DNA of 53,016 nt from Pedosphaera sp. (GTDB lineage Bacteria > Verrucomicrobiota > Verrucomicrobiia > Limisphaerales > F1-12-MAGs170): the NCBI GenBank assembly GCA_009695275.1, contig SIBF01000006.1, positions 1 through 53,016 on the forward strand, written 5' to 3'. The translations under genes were made by a program, and so were the position numbers. Below are positions 24,265-33,101 of this stretch, piece after piece (position 1 is the stretch's first letter; the number at the start of each line of letters is the position of its first letter). The notes under the pieces are model-generated. The model did no database searches and had not been told where the DNA came from. It was given only the letters and a program-made list of their open reading frames with translations.

Positions 24265-25692
24265 ATGAAAACGCACCCGCTTTACTTGAATGGCGAATGG
24301 GTTGTCACCGAAACAACTCACGCAGTGGTGAACCCGGCCAAAGCCGAGCCTTTTGCCCGGATGTCGCTCATTGACCGGTCGCGAGTTGCCCAAGCTTTGA
24401 ACGACGCCCACACGGCATTTCTTTCCTGGCGGCAAATCACTGGCAAAGCACGCGGCGAGTTCTTGCAAAAAATCGCCGCTGAGCTCGATCACCGTCGCGA
24501 CGGCATTTCCCGGCTTATCACCATGGAAAATGGCAAGCCGCTCGCCCAAAGCCTCACTGAAATTGCCATGGCCGTCGATCACCTGCGTTGGTTCGCCGAG
24601 GAAGCGCGCCGGGGCTACGGGCGCGTGATACCAAATCAAGTCGAGGGCAAACGACACCTCGCGATCAAGACTCCAATCGGCGTGGTCGGGGCAATCAGTC
24701 CATGGAATTTTCCGCTCGTCCTCGGGGTGCGAAAGGCGGCTTCCGCATTGGCTGCCGGCTGCACGGTTGTGCTGAAGCCAGCCCGGCAAACGCCGCTTTC
24801 CTCAGTGGCGTTCGCCGAATGTGTGGATGCCGTCAAGTTGCCACCCGGTGTTTTTCAGATCGTTGCAGGCTCCGCTTCCGAGATCGGCCAGGAGTTTTTA
24901 GAGAATCCGCTCTGCCGCAAAATCACGTTCACAGGTTCAACAAGCGTCGGGCAAATACTCATCCGCGGCGCGGCACAGTGTGTAAAGCCGTTGTCCTTGG
25001 AATTGGGTGGGCAGGCGCCGCTTCTCGTGTTCGAGGATGCGGATCTCGAAAAAGCCGTCGATGGCGCGATGATCGCCAAGTATCGCAATACCGGACAATC
25101 CTGTATCGCCGCCAATCGCATTTATGTGCAGCGTCCCATTTACCAGCGGTTCCTCGATTTGTTCGTTGCCAAGACCAAGGCTTTGAAAATTGGGGATGGC
25201 TTGGTAGTGGGGGTTCAGATCGGTCCGCTCATCGATGACGAAGCTGCTGCAAAAGCCGCACAGCATATCGAGGACGCTGTCGCGCACGGCGCGCGTCTTC
25301 TGTGCGGCGGCCGGCGATTGAAAGAGCGGAAAGGGTTCTTCTTTGAACCGGCTGTGGTTGCGGATGTGCCGGATCGGGGGCTCTGCATGCAAGAAGAGAC
25401 GTTTGCACCGGTCGCGCCCGTTTGTGCTTTCGATACCGAAGCCGAAGTGATTCAGCGGGCCAATGCGTCAAATTTCGGGTTGAGCGCCTATGCTTTTACC
25501 CGTGATCTGGGACGGACCTTTCGGCTGATGGAATCCTTGGAGGCTGGCATGATCGGGATCAACGATGGTGTGCCGACCACGAGCCAGTGTCCGTTTGGCG
25601 GCGTGAAGCAAAGCGGTTGGGGCCGCGAGCTTGGGCTTGAGGGAATGGATGCATTTTTGGAGACGAAACACATCTCGATAGGGATCGATTGA
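24265..25692 (+). CDS. gabD: Succinate-semialdehyde dehydrogenase-type aldehyde dehydrogenase
   Basis: 475 residues, full length for the GabD branch of the NAD(P)-dependent aldehyde dehydrogenases. Visible are the cofactor and oxyanion motif ISPWNFPLVLGVRKAASALA, KPARQTPLSSVAFAE, the NAD loop FTGSTSVGQIL, the general base Glu in SLELGGQAPLLVFEDADLE and the nucleophilic Cys in NTGQSCIAANRIYV. The C-terminus PFGGVKQSGWGRELGLEGMD is typical of GabD. It oxidises succinic semialdehyde or a similar aldehyde to the acid. No GABA aminotransferase is nearby, so the metabolic source is open. It is 70 bp after the tyrosine-rich gene on the same strand. Confidence 0.88.
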   Translation: MKTHPLYLNGEWVVTETTHAVVNPAKAEPFARMSLIDRSRVAQALNDAHTAFLSWRQITGKARGEFLQKIAAELDHRRDGISRLITMENGKPLAQSLTEIAMAVDHLRWFAEEARRGYGRVIPNQVEGKRHLAIKTPIGVVGAISPWNFPLVLGVRKAASALAAGCTVVLKPARQTPLSSVAFAECVDAVKLPPGVFQIVAGSASEIGQEFLENPLCRKITFTGSTSVGQILIRGAAQCVKPLSLELGGQAPLLVFEDADLEKAVDGAMIAKYRNTGQSCIAANRIYVQRPIYQRFLDLFVAKTKALKIGDGLVVGVQIGPLIDDEAAAKAAQHIEDAVAHGARLLCGGRRLKERKGFFFEPAVVADVPDRGLCMQEETFAPVAPVCAFDTEAEVIQRANASNFGLSAYAFTRDLGRTFRLMESLEAGMIGINDGVPTTSQCPFGGVKQSGWGRELGLEGMDAFLETKHISIGID

Positions 25693-25796
25693 TTGGGCTG
25701 GCGTCCAGCTTCAGTGGCCGAGCCATGCCGCTCGCGGATGTGCAGTGAGAAATCTTGAACACGACCCTCGCCTAACTGTTCGTGTCCTGTGAACTC

Positions 25797-27719
25797 ATGA
25801 GTGGAAAGCTGGATGGAATCGCAAAGCTGATCGAAGACGGCGAGATTGTTGATGCCTCAACCGAGCTGCGCGAGCACTTGTCATCGCAGCCCGATGATAT
25901 CGAGGCTTACCTTCTGCTCGCGAAGATCGCCAATATAATTGGCAACCTGGAGTTGGCTGGTGAGCTCTTGGCCAAGGCCCTCAAGACGGCACCTGCTGCG
26001 GTCCACGTGCTGCTCGCACAGGGGGATGTGATGATGAAACTCGGGCGTGAGCCGGAAGCTCTAAGGTGTTTTGCCAAGGTCTTGGAGATCGATTCCAGCA
26101 ATGGCGAGGCTCACATGGCGTTAGGACGGCATTACGCGGGCAATTTCTCATTCAAAGAGGCGCTCCAGCATCTTCAATTGGCTGCCGCCGTAAATCCAAC
26201 GTTGGAAGTCAACAGCCTGCTCGGGCATGTGCTCGTCGGGTTGGGACGGTTTGACGAAGCTGAAACAGTTTTTCAAGCGTGTCTGGAACTCGATCGAAGT
26301 CATGGCGACACCCTGGTGCAGTTGGGCAGCATCTATCTTCGTCGGAGCGACGTTGCGCGAGCGTGGGAGCTTTACCGCCTGGCTCAAACCGCCACTCCAG
26401 GCCACCCGGAAGCCCTCTGGAATTTAGGCTATATTTGTTTGAACACATCGGAGCCGATTACCTCTTGCAAGGATTGGCTGGATTTAACTCCCTCAGTTCT
26501 TAGCAAGATGGTTTTTGCCCTCAATTATCAGTCGGACTTAGACCGCGACTTGATCGCTGCCGCGCATCGGGAATGGGGCCTCGATCAAACGAAGCACATT
26601 CCCTATCTCGAATTGCCAAACAGGCGGCCATCCCTTTCTGGAGGTCGTTTGCGGTTGGGCTTCGTCTCCGGAGATTTTTGCCATCATCCGGTCGGGCGAT
26701 TTGCCGCGTTGCTGTTCGCTCATTTGGATCGCGAAAAATTCGAGCTTTACGTCTATGACAATGGATCACCCACAGATCCAGTCACTGAACGATTGCGGTC
26801 TCTGGTTTCTAACTGGAGTAACATTTTCGAGCGCGACGATGACGAGGCAGCTCGATTGATTGCTGACGACCGCATCGACGTGTTGATCGATCTCTCAGGT
26901 CATACCGTCAGAAACCGTTTGCTGGTCTTTGCTCGGCGGCCCGCTCCGGTTCAGATCACTATGTTCGCCTATCCCAATACAACGGGACTGCGAGCGATCG
27001 ATTATCGAATTACTGATCCATTTGCCGATCCTCCCGGCCTCACCGAGCATCTGTATGTCGAGAAGTCCATTCATCTCTCGCGCACTGCCTGGGTTTATTG
27101 GCCGCCCGATGCCGGGATCGAGCCCTGTGTCATGCCAACGACACAGAGTGAGCGATTTGTTTTCGGTTGTTTGAACAACCCGCAGAAGATTAGCCCGGCG
27201 TCGATCGATCTCTGGAGCGCTTTGCTTCGGAGCCTTCCGCAATGTCGTCTCCTGATGCTGACCTTGGACAAAACTAACGCACAGAAAGCAGAGCGCAAAT
27301 TTGCTGAGCAAAGCGTGGCTCAAGATCAACTGTGGCTGGTTCCAAAAACCGACCTGGCCGGTTATCTAAAATATCATCACCACATCGATATGATGCTCGA
27401 TCCTCTTCCGTACAATGGGGGAGTCACCACCTGCGACGCCTTGTGGATGGGAGTGCCAGTTCTGACGTTGGCGGGGGATTCCTACGTTTCGCGCCAAGGT
27501 GTCAGCATCCTGAACAACGTGGGGCTCTCTGAGTTTGTTGCAGCGAATCCCGAAGACTTTTTGAGCAGAGCGCGCGAATGGGTTGCGTCGCGAGAGCGGT
27601 TGGCGGCGGTGCGATGTGAGCTCCGAGCCAGGATGAAGCAGTCGCCCTTGCTCGACTACGTTGCCTACGCCGAGGAGCTCGGCGGGGTCTTTGAGAAGCT
27701 CGTGTCGCAATTGCCGTGA
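25797..27719 (+). CDS. TPR protein with SPINDLY/OGT-type glycosyltransferase domain (GT41)
   Basis: 640 residues from the ATG at 25797; a GTG at 25782 is possible. Residues about 1-215 contain roughly six tetratricopeptide helices (LLLAKIANIIGNLELAGELL, ALRCFAKVLEIDSSNGEAHM, LGHVLVGLGRFDEAETVFQA). The rest is the GT41 catalytic region: RLRLGFVSGDFCHHPVGRF near 285 and DRIDVLIDLSGHTVRNRLLV. These are followed by RPAPVQITMFAYPNTTGLRA, FGCLNNPQKISP and a C-terminal LDPLPYNGGVTTCDALWMGV. These match SPINDLY-like O-linked glycosyltransferases, which move a sugar from a nucleotide donor to protein Ser/Thr or to glycans in the cytoplasm. Acceptor unknown. The gene ends 58 bp from the convergent ABC permease. 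Confidence 0.88.
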   Translation: MSGKLDGIAKLIEDGEIVDASTELREHLSSQPDDIEAYLLLAKIANIIGNLELAGELLAKALKTAPAAVHVLLAQGDVMMKLGREPEALRCFAKVLEIDSSNGEAHMALGRHYAGNFSFKEALQHLQLAAAVNPTLEVNSLLGHVLVGLGRFDEAETVFQACLELDRSHGDTLVQLGSIYLRRSDVARAWELYRLAQTATPGHPEALWNLGYICLNTSEPITSCKDWLDLTPSVLSKMVFALNYQSDLDRDLIAAAHREWGLDQTKHIPYLELPNRRPSLSGGRLRLGFVSGDFCHHPVGRFAALLFAHLDREKFELYVYDNGSPTDPVTERLRSLVSNWSNIFERDDDEAARLIADDRIDVLIDLSGHTVRNRLLVFARRPAPVQITMFAYPNTTGLRAIDYRITDPFADPPGLTEHLYVEKSIHLSRTAWVYWPPDAGIEPCVMPTTQSERFVFGCLNNPQKISPASIDLWSALLRSLPQCRLLMLTLDKTNAQKAERKFAEQSVAQDQLWLVPKTDLAGYLKYHHHIDMMLDPLPYNGGVTTCDALWMGVPVLTLAGDSYVSRQGVSILNNVGLSEFVAANPEDFLSRAREWVASRERLAAVRCELRARMKQSPLLDYVAYAEELGGVFEKLVSQLP

Positions 27720-27777
27720 GGCCGAACACCGCGAGTGCAGCAACGATGTTGACGATTCATACTTCATCGTCCCCCAT

Positions 27778-29151
27778 CTAATCATTGATCTTTGCGGCAC
27801 GGAATCTCAGCCAGTTCCAGCCGCTCTTTTTTCGCGTATCGACCAAGACAGCCCCCAGGATCACCAGGCCCAGGACAACCTTTTGCGTGTAGCTTTCGAC
27901 CCCGGTGAGGTTCATCCCATTTTGAATCACCGCGATAATGAACGCTCCGATAAGGGTCCCAAGCACCTTGCCTTCGCCACCCGCCAGAGAGGTGCCGCCG
28001 ACCACGACTGCGGCGATCACGTACAATTCGTACATCCCGCCATACGTCGGCGAACCGCTTTTCAATTGAGAGGCCATGACGACTCCGCCCAGACCGGCCA
28101 AAGCACCGGACATCGTATAGACAAACACCAGTATCCGTTTCACGGGCACTCCGGACAGCCGGGCGGCTTCCGTGTTGCCGCCGATTGCATAAATGTAGCG
28201 TCCCAAGGTCGTGTGGGTCATGAGGACATGGGCGATGAGATAGAGGACGATCATGAGGATCACGGCATTGGGAACGCCCATTTTCCCGCCTCGCCCGAGC
28301 CAAACAAAAGCGTCTGGCACTTGGTAAATAGACTGGCCTTTAGCAAAGATGTAGGCGAATCCGCTCGCGACCAGCATCATTCCCAAAGTGGCGATGAATG
28401 CTGGAATCGCGAACGTCGTCACCATCAGTCCAGAAAAACAACCAATCGCCGCGCACACCGCAATTCCTGCCAGACCGCACGCGGTCATTGCGAGAGCCGA
28501 TGCCTGCTCGGCTCCGGCCAGATCCCGAATTAACAAGGTCGAAACCACCGCGGACAATGCAATCAAGCTGCCCACTGAGAGATCAATTCCCGCCGTGATA
28601 ATCACCGTAGTCATACCAATAGCAATGATCGCGATGACGGCGATCTGATTTGCCACGTTGAGGAGGTTGTCGGTCTTGAGGAAGTTCGGCCAACGATAGC
28701 TTTGCGGCTGGACGATTTTCACAGAAGCGAGCGAAGGAAACTTGCTGCCTAAATTCTCCATCACGGCCCAACCCGCCGTGGCTTGATTGCAAGCAATCAC
28801 ATCAACGCGCACCCCGGCATCGGTGAGTCTCTGAATCGCATTTCGAGCATCGGAGGGCTGACCCTTCACCGTCTCGATCACACTAAAGCCCTCTCCCCTA
28901 AGCTGCGCGCGCAGCAGATCCGCGAACGTCCCGTCTTCGTTGCTGTCTCGCGCGACGATGAGCACGTTCGAATTCTTGGCGAACTGCCGGGTAATCTGCT
29001 TGGCCAGCTGTTCGGCAGCGGCCGCCCCTGTTGGATGTTGCTCATCGTAGGTCACCCAGCTGTAGTAACAGCAGAGCAGCAGCAAAACAAAGAACATGCC
29101 GTAGTCCGAAACAAGACGGGACAGGATTGATCTGATGCGTGGTTCGGCCAT
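27778..29151 (-). CDS. Ribose-type ABC transporter permease with inserted extracytoplasmic domain
   Basis: 457 residues against about 320 for RbsC. After a first membrane helix (about 17-33, MFFVLLLLCCYYSWVTY) come some 120 residues with no hydrophobic helix. These read like half of a sugar-binding protein: NVLIVARDSNEDGTFADLLR, VIETVKGQPSDARNAIQRL and VDVIACNQATAGWAVMENLG. The RbsC core follows: IAIGMTTVIITAGIDLSVGS, FAIPAFIATLGMMLVASGFA, YAIGGNTEAARLSGVPVKRI and LAGGEGKVLGTLIGAFIIAV. It forms the membrane pore for a sugar or similar solute with the ATPase encoded 10 bp upstream. No separate binding-protein gene is nearby. Confidence 0.9.
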   Translation of the reverse strand: MAEPRIRSILSRLVSDYGMFFVLLLLCCYYSWVTYDEQHPTGAAAAEQLAKQITRQFAKNSNVLIVARDSNEDGTFADLLRAQLRGEGFSVIETVKGQPSDARNAIQRLTDAGVRVDVIACNQATAGWAVMENLGSKFPSLASVKIVQPQSYRWPNFLKTDNLLNVANQIAVIAIIAIGMTTVIITAGIDLSVGSLIALSAVVSTLLIRDLAGAEQASALAMTACGLAGIAVCAAIGCFSGLMVTTFAIPAFIATLGMMLVASGFAYIFAKGQSIYQVPDAFVWLGRGGKMGVPNAVILMIVLYLIAHVLMTHTTLGRYIYAIGGNTEAARLSGVPVKRILVFVYTMSGALAGLGGVVMASQLKSGSPTYGGMYELYVIAAVVVGGTSLAGGEGKVLGTLIGAFIIAVIQNGMNLTGVESYTQKVVLGLVILGAVLVDTRKKSGWNWLRFRAAKIND

Positions 29152-29161
29152 GGCGCTGTTC

Positions 29162-30658
29162 TTATCCGACTGCGGTTCTCATGATGTCCTCTTGCGTCGA
29201 GTTCGGGACGTCCGCGACCTCGCCCGAGATCCGGCCCTGGTGCATGACGAGAATGCGATCGCTCATGCCCATCACCTCGGGCAGCTCCGAGCTGATCATC
29301 AAAATGGCTTTGCCTTGGGCGGCCAATTCATTGATCAACAGATAAACTTCATATTTGGCGCCGACGTCAATGCCGCGCGTCGGTTCATCGAAAATGATGA
29401 CTTCACAGTTGCGCTGTAGCCATTTTGCCAACACGACCTTTTGCTGGTTGCCGCCGGAAAGATTGCGCGCCAATTGCTCGTGATGCGGGATTCTGATTCG
29501 CAAGCTCTCGACAAAGCGCGCGAAGGCACTGCTCTCGCGACGTTGTTGGACGAAACCCCAGGACGACATCTGGGACAGGTTGGGCAGCCCGAAATTCTCG
29601 CGAACGGATTGCCCCAGCACGAGCCCCTGGGACTTCCGGTCCTCTGTCAGTAACGCAATTCCAGCTCGTATCGCATCGCGAGGATTCTGCAGGCGGAGCA
29701 TTCGGCCGTCGAGCGTGATCGTGCCCGAATCCGATCGGTCCGCTCCGAAGATCAATCGGGCCGTTTCCGTGCGGCCCGCGCCGACCAAGCCAGTGAGCCC
29801 CAGGACTTCGCCCGCTCTGATCGAAAACGAAACGTCTCTGACCTTTCCTCTGCGGCACAGATGCTTCACGACGAGGCGTTCCTTGCCAACCGTGGCAGAT
29901 CTCTTTGGAAATTCGCTTTCGAGCTTTCGACCCACCATCATCTCGATTAACGCTTCGCGGGTCACCTGGCCAGTTGGGCGCGTGGCGACGTGCTGTCCAT
30001 CGCGCATCACCATCACTCGGTCGGCGATCCGGAAGATTTCGTCCAGTCGATGGCTGATGTAGATCACACCGATGCCCCGGACTTTCAGTTCGTGAACAAT
30101 CCCAAAGAGCCGCTCCACCTCGGGAGAGGTCAAGGCAGCGCTCGGCTCATCCATGACAATGATTCGGGCATCCTGAGACAACGCCTTGGCAATCTCCACC
30201 ACTTGCTGCTGACCGATCGCAAGCTCCCGGCACGGCGTCTCGGGATCGATTTGCACGCCGACATGGGCGAACAACTCCAGCGCTCGGGACTGTTCTGCCC
30301 GACGCTGAATGAATCCTTGGCAAGTGCGTTCGCGGCCGAGAAAGATATTTTCGCGCGCGCTGAGCGAAGGGATGAGATTGAACTCCTGATAGATGACTGA
30401 GATGCCGGCGCGTTGTGCATGAATTGGATTAGCAAAGCTGAGCGCATGGCCGTTAATCACGATCGACCCTGCATCGGGTCGATACGCGCCCGCGAGAATC
30501 TTGATTAAAGTGCTCTTGCCAGCGCCGTTCTCTCCCAGAAGTGCGAGAACTTCCCCTCGATGCAATACCAAGTCCACACCGGCCAACGCGCGCACGCCTG
30601 GAAAGGATTTCGAAACGCCTTTCATCGCGAGCAGCGGAGCTTGTGGTGTGGTGGTCAT
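29162..30658 (-). CDS. Ribose-type ABC transporter ATP-binding protein (RbsA/MglA-like, two nucleotide-binding domains)
   Basis: 498 residues from the ATG at 30658; a GTG at 30694 would add 12 weak residues. First ATPase domain: Walker A GENGAGKSTLIKI, signature CRELAIGQQQVVEIAKAL, Walker B IIVMDEPSAALT. The second, degenerate domain has GLVGAGRTETARLIFG in place of a canonical Walker A, a good signature NLSGGNQQKVVLAKWL, and VIIFDEPTRGIDVGAKYEVY. This asymmetry is normal for RbsA/MglA/XylG. It powers sugar import with the permease encoded 10 bp downstream. The upstream neighbour is a decayed sigma-factor gene on the other strand. Confidence 0.92.
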   Translation of the reverse strand: MTTTPQAPLLAMKGVSKSFPGVRALAGVDLVLHRGEVLALLGENGAGKSTLIKILAGAYRPDAGSIVINGHALSFANPIHAQRAGISVIYQEFNLIPSLSARENIFLGRERTCQGFIQRRAEQSRALELFAHVGVQIDPETPCRELAIGQQQVVEIAKALSQDARIIVMDEPSAALTSPEVERLFGIVHELKVRGIGVIYISHRLDEIFRIADRVMVMRDGQHVATRPTGQVTREALIEMMVGRKLESEFPKRSATVGKERLVVKHLCRRGKVRDVSFSIRAGEVLGLTGLVGAGRTETARLIFGADRSDSGTITLDGRMLRLQNPRDAIRAGIALLTEDRKSQGLVLGQSVRENFGLPNLSQMSSWGFVQQRRESSAFARFVESLRIRIPHHEQLARNLSGGNQQKVVLAKWLQRNCEVIIFDEPTRGIDVGAKYEVYLLINELAAQGKAILMISSELPEVMGMSDRILVMHQGRISGEVADVPNSTQEDIMRTAVG

Positions 30659-30952
30659 TCTGAAGCGCGGGTCACTGCTCTCGATCGACGCCACCCTGCA
30701 GAGCCGGAGAGAAATTGATGATTTTGCCGCGTATGATTTTGTCCATCAAACCACCGTTGTTAGAATTTTGTCACAAAGCTGCGCGAACGGGCCGAGGCGT
30801 TGTCATCATGGATAACGTGTGCTGACTAGATGGTCAAACCTTCCGTCATGTCGGTTTATGCGCAGGCTCGTTCCTCCGATTCAAGAGGCTTGTCTTTGGC
30901 CAAAACTGCTGGCCGGTCGAACAGCCGATCGGGAAGCTCGTTGTTCTCGCAG

Positions 30953-31270
30953 TTCATTTCCGAAACTCTCTTCGGTCGCGCGCTGGAGAGCTTGCGCACG
31001 GAATGCGATGGCGACTAGAAGACCTGGCGCTGTGACGAGGTTGAGAAATTACTGCTCGGCGAGAAGCGCACGGATTCCCTGGCCGCGCCGGCGACGCGCC
31101 TGAAACTGAGCATGGCTGCGGTGAAGGGGTCGGTGTATCGTTTGCGTCGGCGCTTTCGTGAGTTGATCCGCAACGAAATCTCCCGGACGGTGGCCCGCCC
31201 GGAAGACATCGAACAAGAGATTCCGGACGTATTCGCGGCTTTGGCGGTTGGACTTGGAAAAAGCACTTGA
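30953..31270 (+). pseudogene. Remnant of an ECF-like sigma factor gene
   Basis: One plus-strand frame, read through a TAG at 31016-31018, gives FISETLFGRALESLRTEC, stop, then DEVEKLLLGEKRTDSLAAP, then MAAVKGSVYRLRRRFRELIR and VARPEDIEQEIPDVFAALA before TGA at 31268. The second part matches region 4 and the tail of the large ECF-like sigma factors of Verrucomicrobiota and Planctomycetes, whose usual form I recall as 'GM..gAVKvaVhRLRRRyRelLR.EIa.TV..peeveeElr.L...L'. The N-terminal sigma-2 region is missing, as is part of the segment before the stop. A 52-codon frame from ATG 31112 remains open but is too short to act as a sigma factor. The flanks 30659-30952 and 31271-31516 hold no credible gene. 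Confidence 0.7.
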
Positions 31271-31302
31271 GCCGCAAAGGAACGCGTAGATCGCAAAGAC
31301 AG
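31270..31302 (+). repeat. Short dispersed repeat of CAAAGG type, copy A
   Basis: GCCGCAAAGGAACGC followed by TCGCAAAGACAGG lies immediately after the sigma remnant. It resembles the minus-strand text of 43941-43980 (AGCCACAAAGGAGCGC then CTCAAAGAG). Function unknown; such runs recur in intergenic DNA of several phyla. Confidence 0.35.
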
Positions 31303-31516
31303 GGAATTGGTGTATTTGTGCAATTCATCGAGGACGGCAACAGCCGGCCTAGCGCGCAGTCGGTCCAATTACAGCGCTTCGGCTGGTAACGGAAAGGCAT
31401 TCGGCGAAAGCTGGGGCTTCATACGGCAAACGGGAAGCGTTCCGAGCGAGAGTGAGAATTGCGGTGGCTGCTCACAGACTGCTAGACAGAAACCAAAATC
31501 TTGTGAGAATCGGCGA

Positions 31517-32119
31517 GTGAAACAATCGATTGTTACTTTGGATTTAGAGGGAGTGCTGGTTCCGGAAATCTGGATCGCTGTCTCCGAAAAGACCGGCATC
31601 GAGGAACTTCGCTTGACGACGCGCGACATCCCCGATTACGACGTCTTGATGAAGGGGCGTCTGGAAATACTCGATAAACATCATTTGAAACTGTCGGATA
31701 TTCAGGAAGTCATTGGCTCCTTGCGCCCTCTTGACGGAGCGAAAGAATTTTTAGGAGACCTTCGCGCGACTACCCAAGTGATCATTCTTTCTGACACGTT
31801 CGAGGAGTTTGCTCAACCTTTGATGCGCCAACTCGATTGGCCGACTCTTTTGTGTCACCGGTTGGAGGTCAGCGATGGAAGGATCACGAACTATCGGCTC
31901 AGGCAGAGCAACCAGAAGCAAAAAGCGGTCGCGGCTTTGAAGAGCCTCGATTACCTGGTGATCGCCGCCGGGGATTCGTTCAATGACACGGCGATGCTGA
32001 CCGAGGCTCACGCCGGCTTCCTGTTTCGCGCGCCGGTCGCTATCCAGAAGCAATTTGCCCAATTCAAAGCCGTTGAAACCTACGCTGACCTATCCAGGCT
32101 GATCAAGGAGTGGCTCTAA
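31517..32119 (+). CDS. thrH: ThrH: phosphoserine phosphatase / homoserine phosphotransferase (HAD family)
   Basis: 200 residues from a GTG at 31517; longer frames upstream are not protein-like. It follows Pseudomonas ThrH closely over its whole length as I recall that protein: TLDLEGVLVPEIWIAVSEKT, TTRDIPDYDVLMKGRL, ILSDTFEEFAQPLMRQL and AAGDSFNDTAMLTEAHAGFL. HAD residues are present: nucleophile Asp in LDLEG, Ser/Thr in ILSDTF, Lys near residue 137, and the GDSFND acids. ThrH hydrolyses phosphoserine and can transfer its phosphate to homoserine, giving phosphohomoserine for threonine synthase. The stop codon is 1 bp from the convergent gpsA stop. Confidence 0.93.
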   Translation: MKQSIVTLDLEGVLVPEIWIAVSEKTGIEELRLTTRDIPDYDVLMKGRLEILDKHHLKLSDIQEVIGSLRPLDGAKEFLGDLRATTQVIILSDTFEEFAQPLMRQLDWPTLLCHRLEVSDGRITNYRLRQSNQKQKAVAALKSLDYLVIAAGDSFNDTAMLTEAHAGFLFRAPVAIQKQFAQFKAVETYADLSRLIKEWL

Positions 32120-32120
32120 C

Positions 32121-33101
32121 TCAGTCCTCCGCCTTCGAGTCCCGGCTAGTCAGATCGCGAAGAGCTTGGGCGACGTTCTTTCCCTCATACAGCATGGCAT
32201 GGACCTCATGAATGATTGGCGTTGCGACTCGAAGCTTGCTGGCCAGTTGGTGAGCCGAACGCGCCGTTGGATATCCTTCGGCCACTGTCACCGTACTGGC
32301 AATTATGTCCGCCAACTTTTCGCCCTTTGCGATGCGCTCGCCAAGACCGCGATTGCGGCTGAGGCGCGAAAAGCAGGTGACGGTCAAATCGCCCAATCCG
32401 CTCAGACCTGCAAACGTTTCTGGATTCGCGCCACACGCGACGCCTAAGCGGCGGATTTCCACAATGCCACGCGTGATCAAAGCCGCCTTGGAATTATCGC
32501 CAAAGCCCAGGCCGTCGCACATTCCCGCAGCAATGGCTATCACGTTCTTCAGCGCTCCTCCGAGTTCGACTCCTGTCAAATCAGAGCTTGTATAGACTCG
32601 AAATGTGGGGCGATGAAACAATTGCTGCACAATCTGAGCCATCGACGGATCGCCGCATGCAGCGACAATGGCCGAAGGCATGTCGCGCGCCACTTCCAAA
32701 GCCAATGTGGGACCCGAGAGCGCCACGGGAGTTGACCTGGGAGAAGTGGTTCGCAGAATGCCGCACATGGTTAAGCCGCTGTCATATTCAATGCCTTTGG
32801 TGACACTGACGACCGTGCCTTCAAAGTGCGCCAGGCAACTTGTCACCTCCCGGAACGCTTTCGATGGAACCGCCACCACGACACATTCAGCGCCGGAAAT
32901 CGCGCGAGCCAAATCGCTGTCCATGTTCCAGCCGATGGGCAATTGAATTTCTGGCAGATAACGGGTGTTGTATCCCGTCTGCCGCATTTCTTCCAAGTGC
33001 AAGGGATTGTGACCCCAGACGGTGACCTTGTGATGAGCGAGGCAGAGCAGCCGCGCAAGAGCCGTTCCCCATCCGCCCGCGCCAAGGATAGTTACGTTCA
33101 C
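32121..33101 (-). CDS. gpsA: NAD(P)-dependent glycerol-3-phosphate dehydrogenase
   Basis: 326 residues. N-terminal dinucleotide site VTILGAGGWGTALARLLCL, VVAVPSKAFREV, SVTKGIEYDSG and VALSGPTLALEVARDMPSAI. The catalytic Lys is in GVELGGALKNVIAIAAG, followed by GFGDNSKAALITRGIVEIRR and FAGLSGLGDLTVTCFS. It reduces dihydroxyacetone phosphate to sn-glycerol 3-phosphate, the backbone for phospholipids, in the cytoplasm. It overlaps plsY, the next enzyme in the pathway, by 4 bp, so the two are translationally coupled. Length and motifs are complete. Confidence 0.97.
   Translation of the reverse strand: MNVTILGAGGWGTALARLLCLAHHKVTVWGHNPLHLEEMRQTGYNTRYLPEIQLPIGWNMDSDLARAISGAECVVVAVPSKAFREVTSCLAHFEGTVVSVTKGIEYDSGLTMCGILRTTSPRSTPVALSGPTLALEVARDMPSAIVAACGDPSMAQIVQQLFHRPTFRVYTSSDLTGVELGGALKNVIAIAAGMCDGLGFGDNSKAALITRGIVEIRRLGVACGANPETFAGLSGLGDLTVTCFSRLSRNRGLGERIAKGEKLADIIASTVTVAEGYPTARSAHQLASKLRVATPIIHEVHAMLYEGKNVAQALRDLTSRDSKAED

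Noticed and set aside
23340-30778. Identical 11-mer TTGTCACAAAG upstream of the tyrosine-rich gene (23340-23350) and of the ABC ATPase (30768-30778)
   Set aside because: Among several kilobases of intergenic DNA a few shared 11-mers are expected by chance, and neither site has a second unit at 11 bp.
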